Source: Nesterenkonia alkaliphila (GTDB lineage Bacteria; Actinomycetota; Actinomycetes; Actinomycetales; Micrococcaceae). From it: a stretch of DNA of 64,000 bases. Under the pieces are notes generated by a model, which was given only the letters and a program-made list of their open reading frames with translations, ran no database searches and had not been told where the DNA came from. Location of the stretch: contig NZ_WRPM01000071.1 in NCBI RefSeq assembly GCF_009758175.1, positions 56,012 to 120,011 of the forward strand, given 5' to 3'. Below are positions 16,954-24,992 of the stretch, piece after piece. The position numbers were made by a program, and so were the translations under genes. Each line of letters begins with the position of its first letter. Position 1 is the first letter of the stretch.

Positions 16954-17424
16954 ATGCCGAGACCAACTCCCGCTGATCGGCGCACAGTGCTCTCCGGGGT
17001 CCTGTTCGGGTGTGGGATCGCCGCTTCACTGATTGACCTCTTCATCTTCCACCTGGTGCTGCAGTGGCACCACTTCTACGACAGGTCTACCCCTGAGGCA
17101 GCCCTGGTCGCTGATGGGTTCTTCCACGCGTTCGGATGGTTCATCACTGTCTGGGGGCTCTTCCTGCTCGCCGATGTTCGGCGTCGGGCCCGAGTGGTGT
17201 GAAAGCGTTGGATCGCTGCGGTGGTGACCGGGGTGGGGGCGTTCCAGCTCTTCGACGGCGTGGTCAGTCACAAAGTGCTGCAGATCCATCAGATCCGCTA
17301 CGGGGTAGATCTGCTGGTCTATGACGTGGTCTGGATCGGCACGGCCGTCCTGGCCCTGCTGATCGGGCTGGTGCTGCTCCGGCGAACCCGGCCGGTCCGG
17401 CCCGCGGCGAGCGCTCCGAACTGA
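16954..17424 (+). pseudogene. DUF2243 membrane protein with in-frame stop codon
   Basis: Four-helix membrane protein of the DUF2243 family, function unknown, often found next to ctaG. The frame is continuous from ATG 16954 to the stop at 17422-17424 (155 codons), except for TGA at 17200-17202. Both halves carry family motifs: SGVLFGCGIAASLIDLFIFH and LQWHHFYD before the stop, FQLFDGVVSHKVLQIHQIRYG after it. A single base change (for example from TGG or CGA) would explain it. The start has GGAAAGGA upstream. The gene follows paaH by 32 bases and precedes ctaG. Confidence 0.8.
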
Positions 17425-17431
17425 GCGGCGG

Positions 17432-18250
17432 GTGAGAGTGCACCATCACCCAGATGAGCACATCGGGGGCGAAGGCGCCTTCGATGACCCGCTCTCCTGG
17501 GAGGCTTTCGAACTCTCGGTCCTCATCGTGCTGGTGCTGGCTGCGCTTGGTTACGGCCTAGGCCTCTGGCGTGGCCGTGGGCGGGGCCGCTGGCCGGCCC
17601 GGCGCGCAGTCCTCTGGTATCTCGGGATTCTCTGTACCGGCGCTGGGTTGATCGGGCCGGTGGCTTCTGCTGCACATACCAGTTTCGCCGCGCATATGGT
17701 GGCGCACCTGCTGATGGGAATGATCGGCCCACTCTTGCTGGTCCTGGCGGCCCCGGCCACGGTCGCGCTGCGTGCACTGCCGGTGAGCGCGGCCAGAGTC
17801 CTGAGCCGGGTGCTCCGCAGCCCCTGGGTGCGTCTGGTCACCCATCCCGTGGTCGCCGGGGTGCTCAACGGCGGCGGGCTATGGCTGCTCTACACCACGG
17901 AGCTGTTCATGACCATGCATGCCTCCGTGCTGGTACATGCACTTTTTCACACCCATATCTTCCTGGCCGCGTACGCGTTCATCTATTCTCTGATCGGCAT
18001 CGACCCGAACCCCCACCGGGCCCCCTGGCTCCTCCGGGCAGCGGTGCTCATCGCCTTCATCGCAGTACATCAGATTCTGGCCAAACGGCTCTATGCCTCT
18101 CCACCCCAGGGAGTTGGGTCAGCTGACGCTGAGCTCGGGGCCCAGATCATGTTCTACGGCGGCGAGGTGGTTGACGTGACGCTTATCGTCCTGCTGTTCT
18201 ACCACTGGTACACCGCCACACGCCCCGCGCGGGTTAGACCTGGTCGGTGA
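17432..18250 (+). CDS. ctaG: cytochrome c oxidase assembly protein, CtaG (caa3) family
   Basis: Polytopic membrane protein of 272 residues with roughly seven hydrophobic segments, matching the caa3-type CtaG family linked to copper delivery for heme-copper oxidases. Conserved stretches include HTSFAAHMVAHLLMGMIGPLLLVLAAP, HALFHTHIFLAAYAF and YGGEVVDVTLIVLLFYHWY. The N-terminus is histidine-rich (VHHHPDEH), which may bind metal. GTG at 17432 or 17438 can start it. The 3' end overlaps the convergent hydroxylase gene by 17 bases. Confidence 0.85.
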   Translation: MRVHHHPDEHIGGEGAFDDPLSWEAFELSVLIVLVLAALGYGLGLWRGRGRGRWPARRAVLWYLGILCTGAGLIGPVASAAHTSFAAHMVAHLLMGMIGPLLLVLAAPATVALRALPVSAARVLSRVLRSPWVRLVTHPVVAGVLNGGGLWLLYTTELFMTMHASVLVHALFHTHIFLAAYAFIYSLIGIDPNPHRAPWLLRAAVLIAFIAVHQILAKRLYASPPQGVGSADAELGAQIMFYGGEVVDVTLIVLLFYHWYTATRPARVRPGR

Positions 18251-20126
18251 AGATACCGGCGAAGAACTCGGCAAGCTCGGCGGTGGCCTGAAGCGGCAGC
18301 ACCTGCGCCACGTATTGATCGGGCCGGACCACCACCACTGCACCCTCGCGGGAAATGCTGCGCTCGGCGAAGATGTCCGTCTCGGGGTGCAGCGCGAACA
18401 CGCTGTTGTAGTAGGTCAGCCGGAATGGGCCCACCTTCGGTTTGAAGGCATCGGGCACTGCGTTGATATCCACCTCCGAGTGCCGCTGCTGGTAGATGAC
18501 CTTGGTGTCGAAGACGGCGTCCTCGTCCCCCTCAGATGGGGTGAACCGCTGCAGGGGTGAATCGGGGGCATTCTTGAACCAGTCAGCCCAGCGGGCCACC
18601 TGGGACGTCTCCCCCGCGGCGGGAGCGTCAGCGAACACGTAGATCCGCCAGCGGCCGTCCGCGGTGGCCAGATGCCCCAGGTGCACCGGATTGCCGTCGC
18701 AGACCCGGAACACCTCCGCGGACTTGAACCGCTTGCCCACGGTGTAGCCCTCGGCCAGCTGTTGGTGCTCCTTGGTGCCGGTAATCATCGAGGGCTCGTA
18801 CTCGGTCATGAATCCGGCCGGGAACTCGAAGGTCTTCACATAGAAGTCCTCCAGCACTGAGGGGTCCTCCATCTCCTCCGGTTTCTTGGCCATCAGAGCG
18901 GACCATTCCTTATCGAAGTCAATCAGGTTCTGGGCCACCACCTGACGTTCCTGGGAGTAGGTGGCCAGCAGGGATTCGGGGCTGCGGCCGGTGACCACCT
19001 GGCCCAGCTTCCACGCAAGGTTGAAACCGTCCTGCATGGAGACATTCATCCCCTGGCCCGCCTTGGCGCTGTGGGTGTGGCAGGCGTCCCCGGCGATGAA
19101 CACCCGGGGGGTGCGCTCACCGGTGAGCTCCTCGGGCACATCGTCGAATTTATCGGTGACCCGGTGGCCCACTTCGTAGACGCTGTGCCAGGCCACATGC
19201 TTCACGTCCAGGGTGTAGGGGTGCAGGATCGCATTGGCCTTGGCAGTGATCTCCTCCAGGGAGGTGTTCCGGACTTTGCCGGCATCACCGTCGGCCACCT
19301 CGCCCAGGTCCACGTAGAGCCGGAACAGGTGCCCGCCCTCGCGGGGAATGAGCAGGATATTGCCGCCGGAGCGGGACTGGATGGCGCATTTGAGCCGGAT
19401 GTCCGGGAAGTCGGTGACCGCCAAGGTGTCCATTACGCCCCAGGCGTGCTTGGCACTGTCACCCTCCAGCTTCCGCCCGATGGAGCGGCGCACCTGGCTG
19501 CGAGCGCCGTCGGCCCCGAGCACGTATTTGGCGCGAACGGTGCGTTCGGCTCCCTCGTGCTTGCCAGTGAGGTGGCGGACGGTGACGTGGACGGGGTAGT
19601 CGGTGTCCTCGGTGACCTTCAGGTCCAGGAACTCCACCCCGTAGTCGGGGGTGATCCGGGAGGCGGAGCGCGCCATGTACTCGGCGAAGTAGTCCAGCAC
19701 CCGGGCCTGGTTGACGATCAGGTGTGGGAACTCGCTGATGCCGTGCTCGTCATCGAGCGGGCGGGAGGTGCGCACAATATGATCCGGGTTCTCCGGGTCC
19801 GGCTTCCAGAAGGCCATCTCGGTGATCCGGTAGGCCTCATTGGTGATCTCATCGGCGAAGCCGAAGGCCTGGAAGGTCTCCACGCTGCGAGCCTGGATGC
19901 CGTCGGCCTGACCGACTTCCAGCCGCCCGGGGCGGCGTTCGATGATCCGGGTGTGCACCTGGGGGTACTGGGAGAGCTGGGCGGCGGTGATCATACCTGC
20001 CGGGCCAGTGCCGACGATCAGCACGTCCATCTCATCGGGCAGCTCCTCGGGCCGTTCGGTCCCGATGCCGGCTGGTGCCTGAATCCGGGGATTTCCGGTC
20101 ACATAGCCATGGTGGTGGAAGTGCAT
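18234..20126 (-). CDS. single-component flavin aromatic hydroxylase (phenol 2-monooxygenase / MobA type)
   Basis: A 630-residue FAD-dependent hydroxylase. The dinucleotide-binding motif is VGTGPAGM at about residues 38-45, the DG motif is VLGADGARSQVRR, and the GD motif is VFIAGDACHTHSAKAGQGMN. A C-terminal thioredoxin-like domain ends the protein, as in phenol hydroxylase and 3-hydroxybenzoate 4-monooxygenase. The N-terminus MHFHHHGYVTG is typical of actinobacterial members. It is the last gene of the homoprotocatechuate operon, where the two-component HpaBC hydroxylase would be expected but is absent. I infer that it makes 3,4-dihydroxyphenylacetate from 3- or 4-hydroxyphenylacetate. The start has AGAAGGAG upstream. 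Confidence 0.85.
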   Translation of the reverse strand: MHFHHHGYVTGNPRIQAPAGIGTERPEELPDEMDVLIVGTGPAGMITAAQLSQYPQVHTRIIERRPGRLEVGQADGIQARSVETFQAFGFADEITNEAYRITEMAFWKPDPENPDHIVRTSRPLDDEHGISEFPHLIVNQARVLDYFAEYMARSASRITPDYGVEFLDLKVTEDTDYPVHVTVRHLTGKHEGAERTVRAKYVLGADGARSQVRRSIGRKLEGDSAKHAWGVMDTLAVTDFPDIRLKCAIQSRSGGNILLIPREGGHLFRLYVDLGEVADGDAGKVRNTSLEEITAKANAILHPYTLDVKHVAWHSVYEVGHRVTDKFDDVPEELTGERTPRVFIAGDACHTHSAKAGQGMNVSMQDGFNLAWKLGQVVTGRSPESLLATYSQERQVVAQNLIDFDKEWSALMAKKPEEMEDPSVLEDFYVKTFEFPAGFMTEYEPSMITGTKEHQQLAEGYTVGKRFKSAEVFRVCDGNPVHLGHLATADGRWRIYVFADAPAAGETSQVARWADWFKNAPDSPLQRFTPSEGDEDAVFDTKVIYQQRHSEVDINAVPDAFKPKVGPFRLTYYNSVFALHPETDIFAERSISREGAVVVVRPDQYVAQVLPLQATAELAEFFAGIFTDQV

Positions 20127-20154
20127 CCTTGCTCCTTCTAAGTGTTCTGAAAGC

Positions 20155-20937
20155 TCAGTTCTCTGTGCCGATGAAGTCTGTGGCGAGCTGCTCAGCTCCG
20201 CGGGCGAGCAGGGCGACGTCGGCCCCCACCAGAATCCAGGAGGCCCCGGAATCGGCGTAGTCGCGGGCGGCTGCCGGATCGAAAGCGTTGACTCCGGCGG
20301 GGGTGCCGGCGGAGGTGATGGCGGTGAAGGCTTCCTTCACCGCGGTCACCACCTCGGGGTGGGTCTGGGCACCGAGGTGCCCCATGGAGGCGGCCAGATC
20401 GCTGGGCCCGAGGAAGACCCCGTCGATACCTTCCACCGCAGCGATCTCCGCAGCGTTGCCCACCCCTTCGGCAGTTTCGATCTGCACGAAGACCGAGATG
20501 TGTTCAGCGCCGTTCTGCAGGTATCCGGGGACCCTGTTCCAGCGGGCCGAACGGGACAGCGCACTGCCCACCCCGCGGACACCGGCAGGCGGATACGCGG
20601 CCATAGCAGCCACCTCGCGGGCCTGCTCAGCAGTGGAGACCATGGGCACCAGGATGTTCTGGGCGCCGAGGTCCAGGACCTGCTTGATGATGACCGTCTC
20701 CCCGGCCGGTACCCGCACCATGGGGGTGACCGGATACCCGGAGACCGCGTGCAGCTGGGCCAGCACGGACTGAAGGCCGTTGGGTGCGTGCTCCATATCG
20801 ATGAGCAGCCAGTCGAGTCCGGCCCCGGCCATGATCTCGGCGGCCACCGGGGAGCCGGAGCAGATCCAGCCGCCGTAGAGGGTGCGTTCGGCCTGGGCCA
20901 GCTGCTCGCGGAAAGTCGGGCTTAGTTGAAGCGGCAT
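20155..20937 (-). CDS. hpaI: 4-hydroxy-2-oxo-heptane-1,7-dioate aldolase
   Basis: Class II pyruvate aldolase of the HpcH/HpaI family (260 residues). It splits 4-hydroxy-2-oxoheptanedioate into pyruvate and succinic semialdehyde, the last step of the homoprotocatechuate pathway. Visible signatures are WLLIDMEHAPNG (catalytic His about residue 50), VRVPAGETVIIKQVLDLGAQNILVPM and VFVQIETAEGV with metal-binding Glu, then GVFLGPSDLA with the metal-binding Asp. Its start overlaps the hpaH stop by 16 bases. Confidence 0.93.
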   Translation of the reverse strand: MPLQLSPTFREQLAQAERTLYGGWICSGSPVAAEIMAGAGLDWLLIDMEHAPNGLQSVLAQLHAVSGYPVTPMVRVPAGETVIIKQVLDLGAQNILVPMVSTAEQAREVAAMAAYPPAGVRGVGSALSRSARWNRVPGYLQNGAEHISVFVQIETAEGVGNAAEIAAVEGIDGVFLGPSDLAASMGHLGAQTHPEVVTAVKEAFTAITSAGTPAGVNAFDPAAARDYADSGASWILVGADVALLARGAEQLATDFIGTEN

Positions 20938-21707
20938 GTCACTGTTCCTAGGTCTCCGTAATCACAGAGCACGGTGTCCCCGCGCTCCACCCACATGGGC
21001 CGGGTGAAGGAACCGGCCAGGATGATCTCCCCGGCGCTCAGCGAATCACCGTGCTGGCTGAGCTTATTGGCCAGCCAGGCCACGCCGTTGGCCGGGTGGT
21101 TGAGCACTGCGGCGGCCACCCCTGACTCCTCGATGGTCTCATTGCGGTAGAGCAGCGCGGAGGCCCAGCGCAGGTCGGTGTCATGGGGTTTGACCGGGTT
21201 GCCGCCGTAGACCATGGCGCCCATGGCGGCATTGTCGCTGATGGTGTCCACAATGGTCCGCCCGGCCATCTCGATGCGGGAGGAGAGGATCTCCAGGGCG
21301 GGAATCACGTAGTCGGTGGCGGCCATGACATCGAAGACGGTGACATCGGGGCCGCTGAGATCCTTGCCCAGCACGAAGGCGAGCTCCACCTCGATGCGCA
21401 CATTGGAGAATCTGCTGTGCTCGATCACTGAGCCGTTCTCGTAGACCATATCTGCAAATATCGCCCCGTAGTCGGGCTCAGTGATGCCGGTGGCGGCCTG
21501 CATGACCTTGGAGGTCAGGCCGATCTTGCGGCCCACCGGGCGGCGGCCGACCTCGATGCCGCGGCGGCGCCACTCGTTCTGCACCGCATAGGAGTCCTCG
21601 ATGGTCATCTCGGGGTACCGGGCAGTCAGCAGCGGGATGGTGCTGCGCGTCTGCTCGGCCTCGGCGAGCTCATCGGCGATGGCGGTGATGGTGTCCTGTG
21701 GCAGCAT
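20922..21707 (-). CDS. hpaH: 2-oxo-hept-4-ene-1,7-dioate hydratase
   Basis: MhpD/HpaH-family hydratase (261 residues) acting before the aldolase. Family features are ARYPEMTIEDSYAVQNEWRRR, GRKIGLTSKVMQAATGITEPDYG, and the metal-binding pattern RIEVELAFVLGKDLSG with ExE. The C-terminus contains GEIILAGSFTRP. ATG 21707 has AGGGGA upstream. It lies 9 bases after hpaD and overlaps hpaI, in a continuous operon. Confidence 0.93.
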   Translation of the reverse strand: MLPQDTITAIADELAEAEQTRSTIPLLTARYPEMTIEDSYAVQNEWRRRGIEVGRRPVGRKIGLTSKVMQAATGITEPDYGAIFADMVYENGSVIEHSRFSNVRIEVELAFVLGKDLSGPDVTVFDVMAATDYVIPALEILSSRIEMAGRTIVDTISDNAAMGAMVYGGNPVKPHDTDLRWASALLYRNETIEESGVAAAVLNHPANGVAWLANKLSQHGDSLSAGEIILAGSFTRPMWVERGDTVLCDYGDLGTVTCRFN

Positions 21708-21716
21708 GGCGATCCC

Positions 21717-22826
21717 CTACAGCTGGTTCCCGAGCTTGTACTCGCCCTGTTTCCACTCGGGCAGCCCGGCGTCGTCGTCCTTGCGGGTGTAGGAGAAGCC
21801 ATCGGCGCCGATGGTGACCTCCATCTCGGAATCCTCGGTGCGCTCAGTGGTGGGCACCGGGTTGCCGTCCAGGTCCAGCACAGTGGAGGCCTCGGTGTAC
21901 CAGGAGGGAACTACTGGGTTGCCCCACCAGTCGCGGCGCTGGTTGTCGTGGACGTCCCAGGTGACCACCGGGTTGTCCGGATCACCGGTGTAGTAGTCCT
22001 GGGTGTAGATCTCCACCCGGTGGCCGTCGGGGTCGCGCAGGTAGAGGTAGAAGGCGTTGGAGACACCGTGCCGGCCGGGGCCGCGTTCGATGGCGTCGGA
22101 GAGCCGCAGCGCGCCGAGCTTATCGCAGATGGCCAGAATGTTGTGCTTCTCGTGGGTGGCGAAGGCCACATGGTGCATCCGCGGGCCGGCGCCGCCGGTC
22201 ATGGCGGTGTCATGGACCGTGGGCTTGCGGCGCATCCAGGCGGCGTAGGTGGTGCCGGCCTCGTCCTGGATGTCCTCGGTGACCCGGAAGCCGAGGTCCT
22301 CCATGTGCTTCACGGCCTTGGGCACATCCGGGAAGACCTGGTTGAAGTGGTCCAGGCGGACCAGGGCGCCGGGGGTGTAGAGGTCATAGCGCCAGGCCAG
22401 GCGCTCCACATGCTCAACCTCGTAGAAGAATTCCAGGGGGAAGCCCAGCGGGTCCTGGACCCGGACTGAGTCGCCGATGCCGCGTACGAACCCCTCCGCA
22501 CTGCGCCGCACCGGGCAGCCCAATTCGGTGTAGAAGGCCACCGCCTTGTCCAGCTCCTGCGGGCTGCGCACCCGGTAGCTGAAGGCGGCCACTGCGGGCT
22601 GCTCTCCCTGGCGCAGCACCAAGTTGTGGTGGATGAACTCCTCCATGGAGCGCAGGTAGATGGCGTTGTCATCCTCGGCGGTGACCACCAGGTTCAGCAC
22701 ATCCACATAGAAGTCCCGGGAGCGTTTCAGGTCAGTGACCACCAGTTCCATATAGGCGCAGCGGAGAATGTCCGGGGCCGGGGCACTCGGGGTGGGGATG
22801 GCGGCGTCGTAGGTTGTCCGGGTCAT
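21717..22826 (-). CDS. hpaD: 3,4-dihydroxyphenylacetate 2,3-dioxygenase (Fe/Mn extradiol)
   Basis: Ring-cleaving homoprotocatechuate 2,3-dioxygenase of the vicinal oxygen chelate type (369 residues). It closely follows the Brevibacterium fuscum enzyme as I recall it, with a constant offset of five residues. The metal ligands appear as H160 (RLDHFNQ), H219 (RMHHVAF) and E272 (VEIYTQD). Second-sphere residues W197, H205 and Y262 are also in place. It makes 5-carboxymethyl-2-hydroxymuconate semialdehyde, the substrate of HpaE. The start follows GGAGAACTGAG, within the end of hpaE, one base after its stop. Confidence 0.97.
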   Translation of the reverse strand: MTRTTYDAAIPTPSAPAPDILRCAYMELVVTDLKRSRDFYVDVLNLVVTAEDDNAIYLRSMEEFIHHNLVLRQGEQPAVAAFSYRVRSPQELDKAVAFYTELGCPVRRSAEGFVRGIGDSVRVQDPLGFPLEFFYEVEHVERLAWRYDLYTPGALVRLDHFNQVFPDVPKAVKHMEDLGFRVTEDIQDEAGTTYAAWMRRKPTVHDTAMTGGAGPRMHHVAFATHEKHNILAICDKLGALRLSDAIERGPGRHGVSNAFYLYLRDPDGHRVEIYTQDYYTGDPDNPVVTWDVHDNQRRDWWGNPVVPSWYTEASTVLDLDGNPVPTTERTEDSEMEVTIGADGFSYTRKDDDAGLPEWKQGEYKLGNQL

Positions 22827-22827
22827 C

Positions 22828-24333
22828 TCAGTTCTCCTTGCCGAAGACGGGGTTGTGGACCTCGCCGAGGTTGATGTGCACCGCCTGCTGGTCGGTGTAG
22901 AAGTCGATGGAGCGGTAGCCGCCCTCGTGGCCGAGTCCGGAGGCCTTGACCCCGCCGAAGGGGGTGCGCAGGTCCCGGACGTTATTGGAGTTCAGCCACA
23001 CCATCCCGGCGTCGACAGCCTGGGCGAAGTTGTGCGAGCGCTTGAGGTCATTGGTCCACACATAGGCGGCCAGGCCGTACTTGGTGTCATTGGCCAGGTC
23101 CAGCGCCTCCTCCTCGGTATCGAAGGGGGTGATGGCCACCACGGGTCCGAAGATCTCCTCCTGGAAGATCCGGGCATCTGCGGGAACATCGGCGAAGACT
23201 GTGGGCTGGATGAAGTTACCGGCCTCGAAGCCCTCCGGCCGCCCGCCGCCGGCCACCAGCCGGCCCTCAGTCTTGCCGATCTCCACGTAGCTCATCACCT
23301 TCTCGAAGTGCTCCGGGTGCACCAGGGCGCCGACCTCGGTGGCGGGCTCGTGGGGGAACCCGACCTTGACCCGCTTGGCCTGGGCGGCGTAGCGCTCCAC
23401 GAACTCGTCATAGATGCTGCGTTCCACCAGGATCCGGGAGCCGGCGGTGCAGCGCTCGCCGTTGAGGCTGAAGACCCCGAAGATGGTGGCGTTGACGGCG
23501 GCTTCCAGGTCGGCATCGGCAAAGACGATGGCCGGGGACTTCCCGCCCAGCTCCATGGACAGGCCCTTGAGCCAGGGGGCGGCGTTGGCGAAGATCAGCT
23601 GACCGGTGCTGGACTCCCCGGTGAAGGAGATCAGTGGCACCCCGGGGTGCTTGACCAGGGCATCGCCGGCCTGCTCGCCGATGCCGTTGACCAAGTTGAA
23701 CACACCCTTGGGGAGCCCGGCCTCCTCGAAGATCCCGGCCCAGAGCCCGGCCGAGAGGGGGGTGAACTCGGCGGGCTTGAGCACCACGGAGTTGCCGGTG
23801 GCAATGGCCGGAGCCAGCTTCCAGCTCTCCAGCATGAACGGGGTGTTCCACGGGGTGATCAGCCCAGCCACGCCGATCGGTTTGCGGTTGACGTAGTTGG
23901 CCTGCCGGCCGGGGACTTTGAAGGCATCATCATGCTGGGCGACGATCAGGTCTGCGAAGAACCGGAAGTTCTCCGCAGCCCGCTTGCCCTGGCTGCGGGC
24001 CTGGGTGATGGGCAGGCCGGTGTCGAAGGTCTCCAGCTCGGCCAGCCGGGCGCCGCGCTCTTCGACGATATCGGCAATGCGGTGCAGCACCCGGGAGCGC
24101 TCCCGGGGCAGCGCGTTGGCCCACTCGCCGGAGTCGAAGGCGGCCTGGGCTGCGGCGACGGCCCGGTCGATGTCTTCCTTCTTCCCTGCGGCGGCCTGGA
24201 TGTAGGTCTCGTTGGTCACCGGGTTGAGCACGTCGAAGGTCTCGCCATCGGCGGAGTCCACGAACTCACCGTTGATGTAGTGCTGGATGCGCTCGGGAAG
24301 TTCGGCGGGGACGGGGGTCTGGTATTCGTTCAT
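22828..24333 (-). CDS. hpaE: 5-carboxymethyl-2-hydroxymuconate semialdehyde dehydrogenase
   Basis: NAD-dependent aldehyde dehydrogenase of 501 residues. The catalytic glutamate is in MELGGKSPAIVF and the catalytic cysteine in NGERCTAGSRI; the cofactor region LITPWNTPFMLESWKLAPA is also clear. It oxidises the ring-cleavage semialdehyde made by HpaD. ATG 24333 is chosen because AAGGAG lies upstream and its ATGA overlaps the stop of the GntR gene; the frame is open 12 codons further. The specific role rests on position between gntR and hpaD. Confidence 0.92.
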   Translation of the reverse strand: MNEYQTPVPAELPERIQHYINGEFVDSADGETFDVLNPVTNETYIQAAAGKKEDIDRAVAAAQAAFDSGEWANALPRERSRVLHRIADIVEERGARLAELETFDTGLPITQARSQGKRAAENFRFFADLIVAQHDDAFKVPGRQANYVNRKPIGVAGLITPWNTPFMLESWKLAPAIATGNSVVLKPAEFTPLSAGLWAGIFEEAGLPKGVFNLVNGIGEQAGDALVKHPGVPLISFTGESSTGQLIFANAAPWLKGLSMELGGKSPAIVFADADLEAAVNATIFGVFSLNGERCTAGSRILVERSIYDEFVERYAAQAKRVKVGFPHEPATEVGALVHPEHFEKVMSYVEIGKTEGRLVAGGGRPEGFEAGNFIQPTVFADVPADARIFQEEIFGPVVAITPFDTEEEALDLANDTKYGLAAYVWTNDLKRSHNFAQAVDAGMVWLNSNNVRDLRTPFGGVKASGLGHEGGYRSIDFYTDQQAVHINLGEVHNPVFGKEN

Positions 24334-24989
24334 CGTGATATCTCCTTGAAGGCATCCACAGTGCGCCATTTGTGGTGACGCACCGTCATTTCGATCTGGG
24401 TCGGGTCGGCGTTCTCTCGAATCAGCCGGAGGATCTCGTCATGTTCCTCTACCGAGCGGGGGGCGCGGTCGGGGACAAAGCTGAAGGTGGAGCTGCGCAG
24501 TCCGGCCATCCGGGACCAGCCGCGGTCCACCAGCATGGCGATATGCGAATTCGGGCAGGCCTGGCAGATGGCTTTGTGGAACTTCTCGTTCAGGGCGGTG
24601 AAGACTGCCGGGTCGAAGTCGGTGAGCATGGCCCGCATCTGATCGTTGATGGCCTGGGCGCGGGTGAGGTCGGCTTCGGTGATAGCGGGAAGGGCCAGGG
24701 CGGTGGCGGCGCCTTCGAGCACACCGAGGGTCTGCATGGTGTCCACGTACTCGCCCTCGTCCACCATGGCCACCCGGGCTCCGACGTTGCGTTCGAACTC
24801 CACAAGCCCTTCGGCCTCCAGCCGGCGGATGGCCTCGCGCACCGGTACGGTGCTGACGCCCATTTCTGCGGCGATGGTGCTCAGAACCAGCCGGTAGCCG
24901 GGGTTGAACTCACGGGTCAGGATGCGTTCGCGGAGCCAATCGTAGGTCTGCTGGGATTTGCTGGTGGTCTGCGCGGCCTGGGCAGGCAT
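24330..24989 (-). CDS. GntR-family regulator of the homoprotocatechuate operon (FCD type)
   Basis: A 219-residue regulator with an N-terminal winged helix (about residues 10-75; LSTIAAEMGVSTVPVREAIRRLEAEGLV) and a C-terminal FCD helical domain. Candidate metal ligands of FCD domains are visible in NEKFHKAI, EEHDEIL and VRHHKW. It is encoded inside the operon it probably controls, between the FAH-RraA gene (3-base gap) and hpaE (ATGA overlap). Its ligand is likely a pathway aromatic acid or intermediate; that is inference. A candidate operator is at 26502-26519. Confidence 0.9.
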   Translation of the reverse strand: MPAQAAQTTSKSQQTYDWLRERILTREFNPGYRLVLSTIAAEMGVSTVPVREAIRRLEAEGLVEFERNVGARVAMVDEGEYVDTMQTLGVLEGAATALALPAITEADLTRAQAINDQMRAMLTDFDPAVFTALNEKFHKAICQACPNSHIAMLVDRGWSRMAGLRSSTFSFVPDRAPRSVEEHDEILRLIRENADPTQIEMTVRHHKWRTVDAFKEISR

Positions 24990-24992
24990 GGT

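Noticed and set aside
17200..17202. TGA in the DUF2243 gene as a selenocysteine codon
   Set aside because: No SECIS-like element was apparent, DUF2243 is not a known selenoprotein, and the position is not a catalytic cysteine. A nonsense mutation or error is simpler.
22855..24378. Long open frame on the plus strand (about 507 codons) opposite hpaE
   Set aside because: High-GC shadow of a real gene: low-complexity Gly/Leu/Val-rich translation, no ribosome binding site and no family resemblance.
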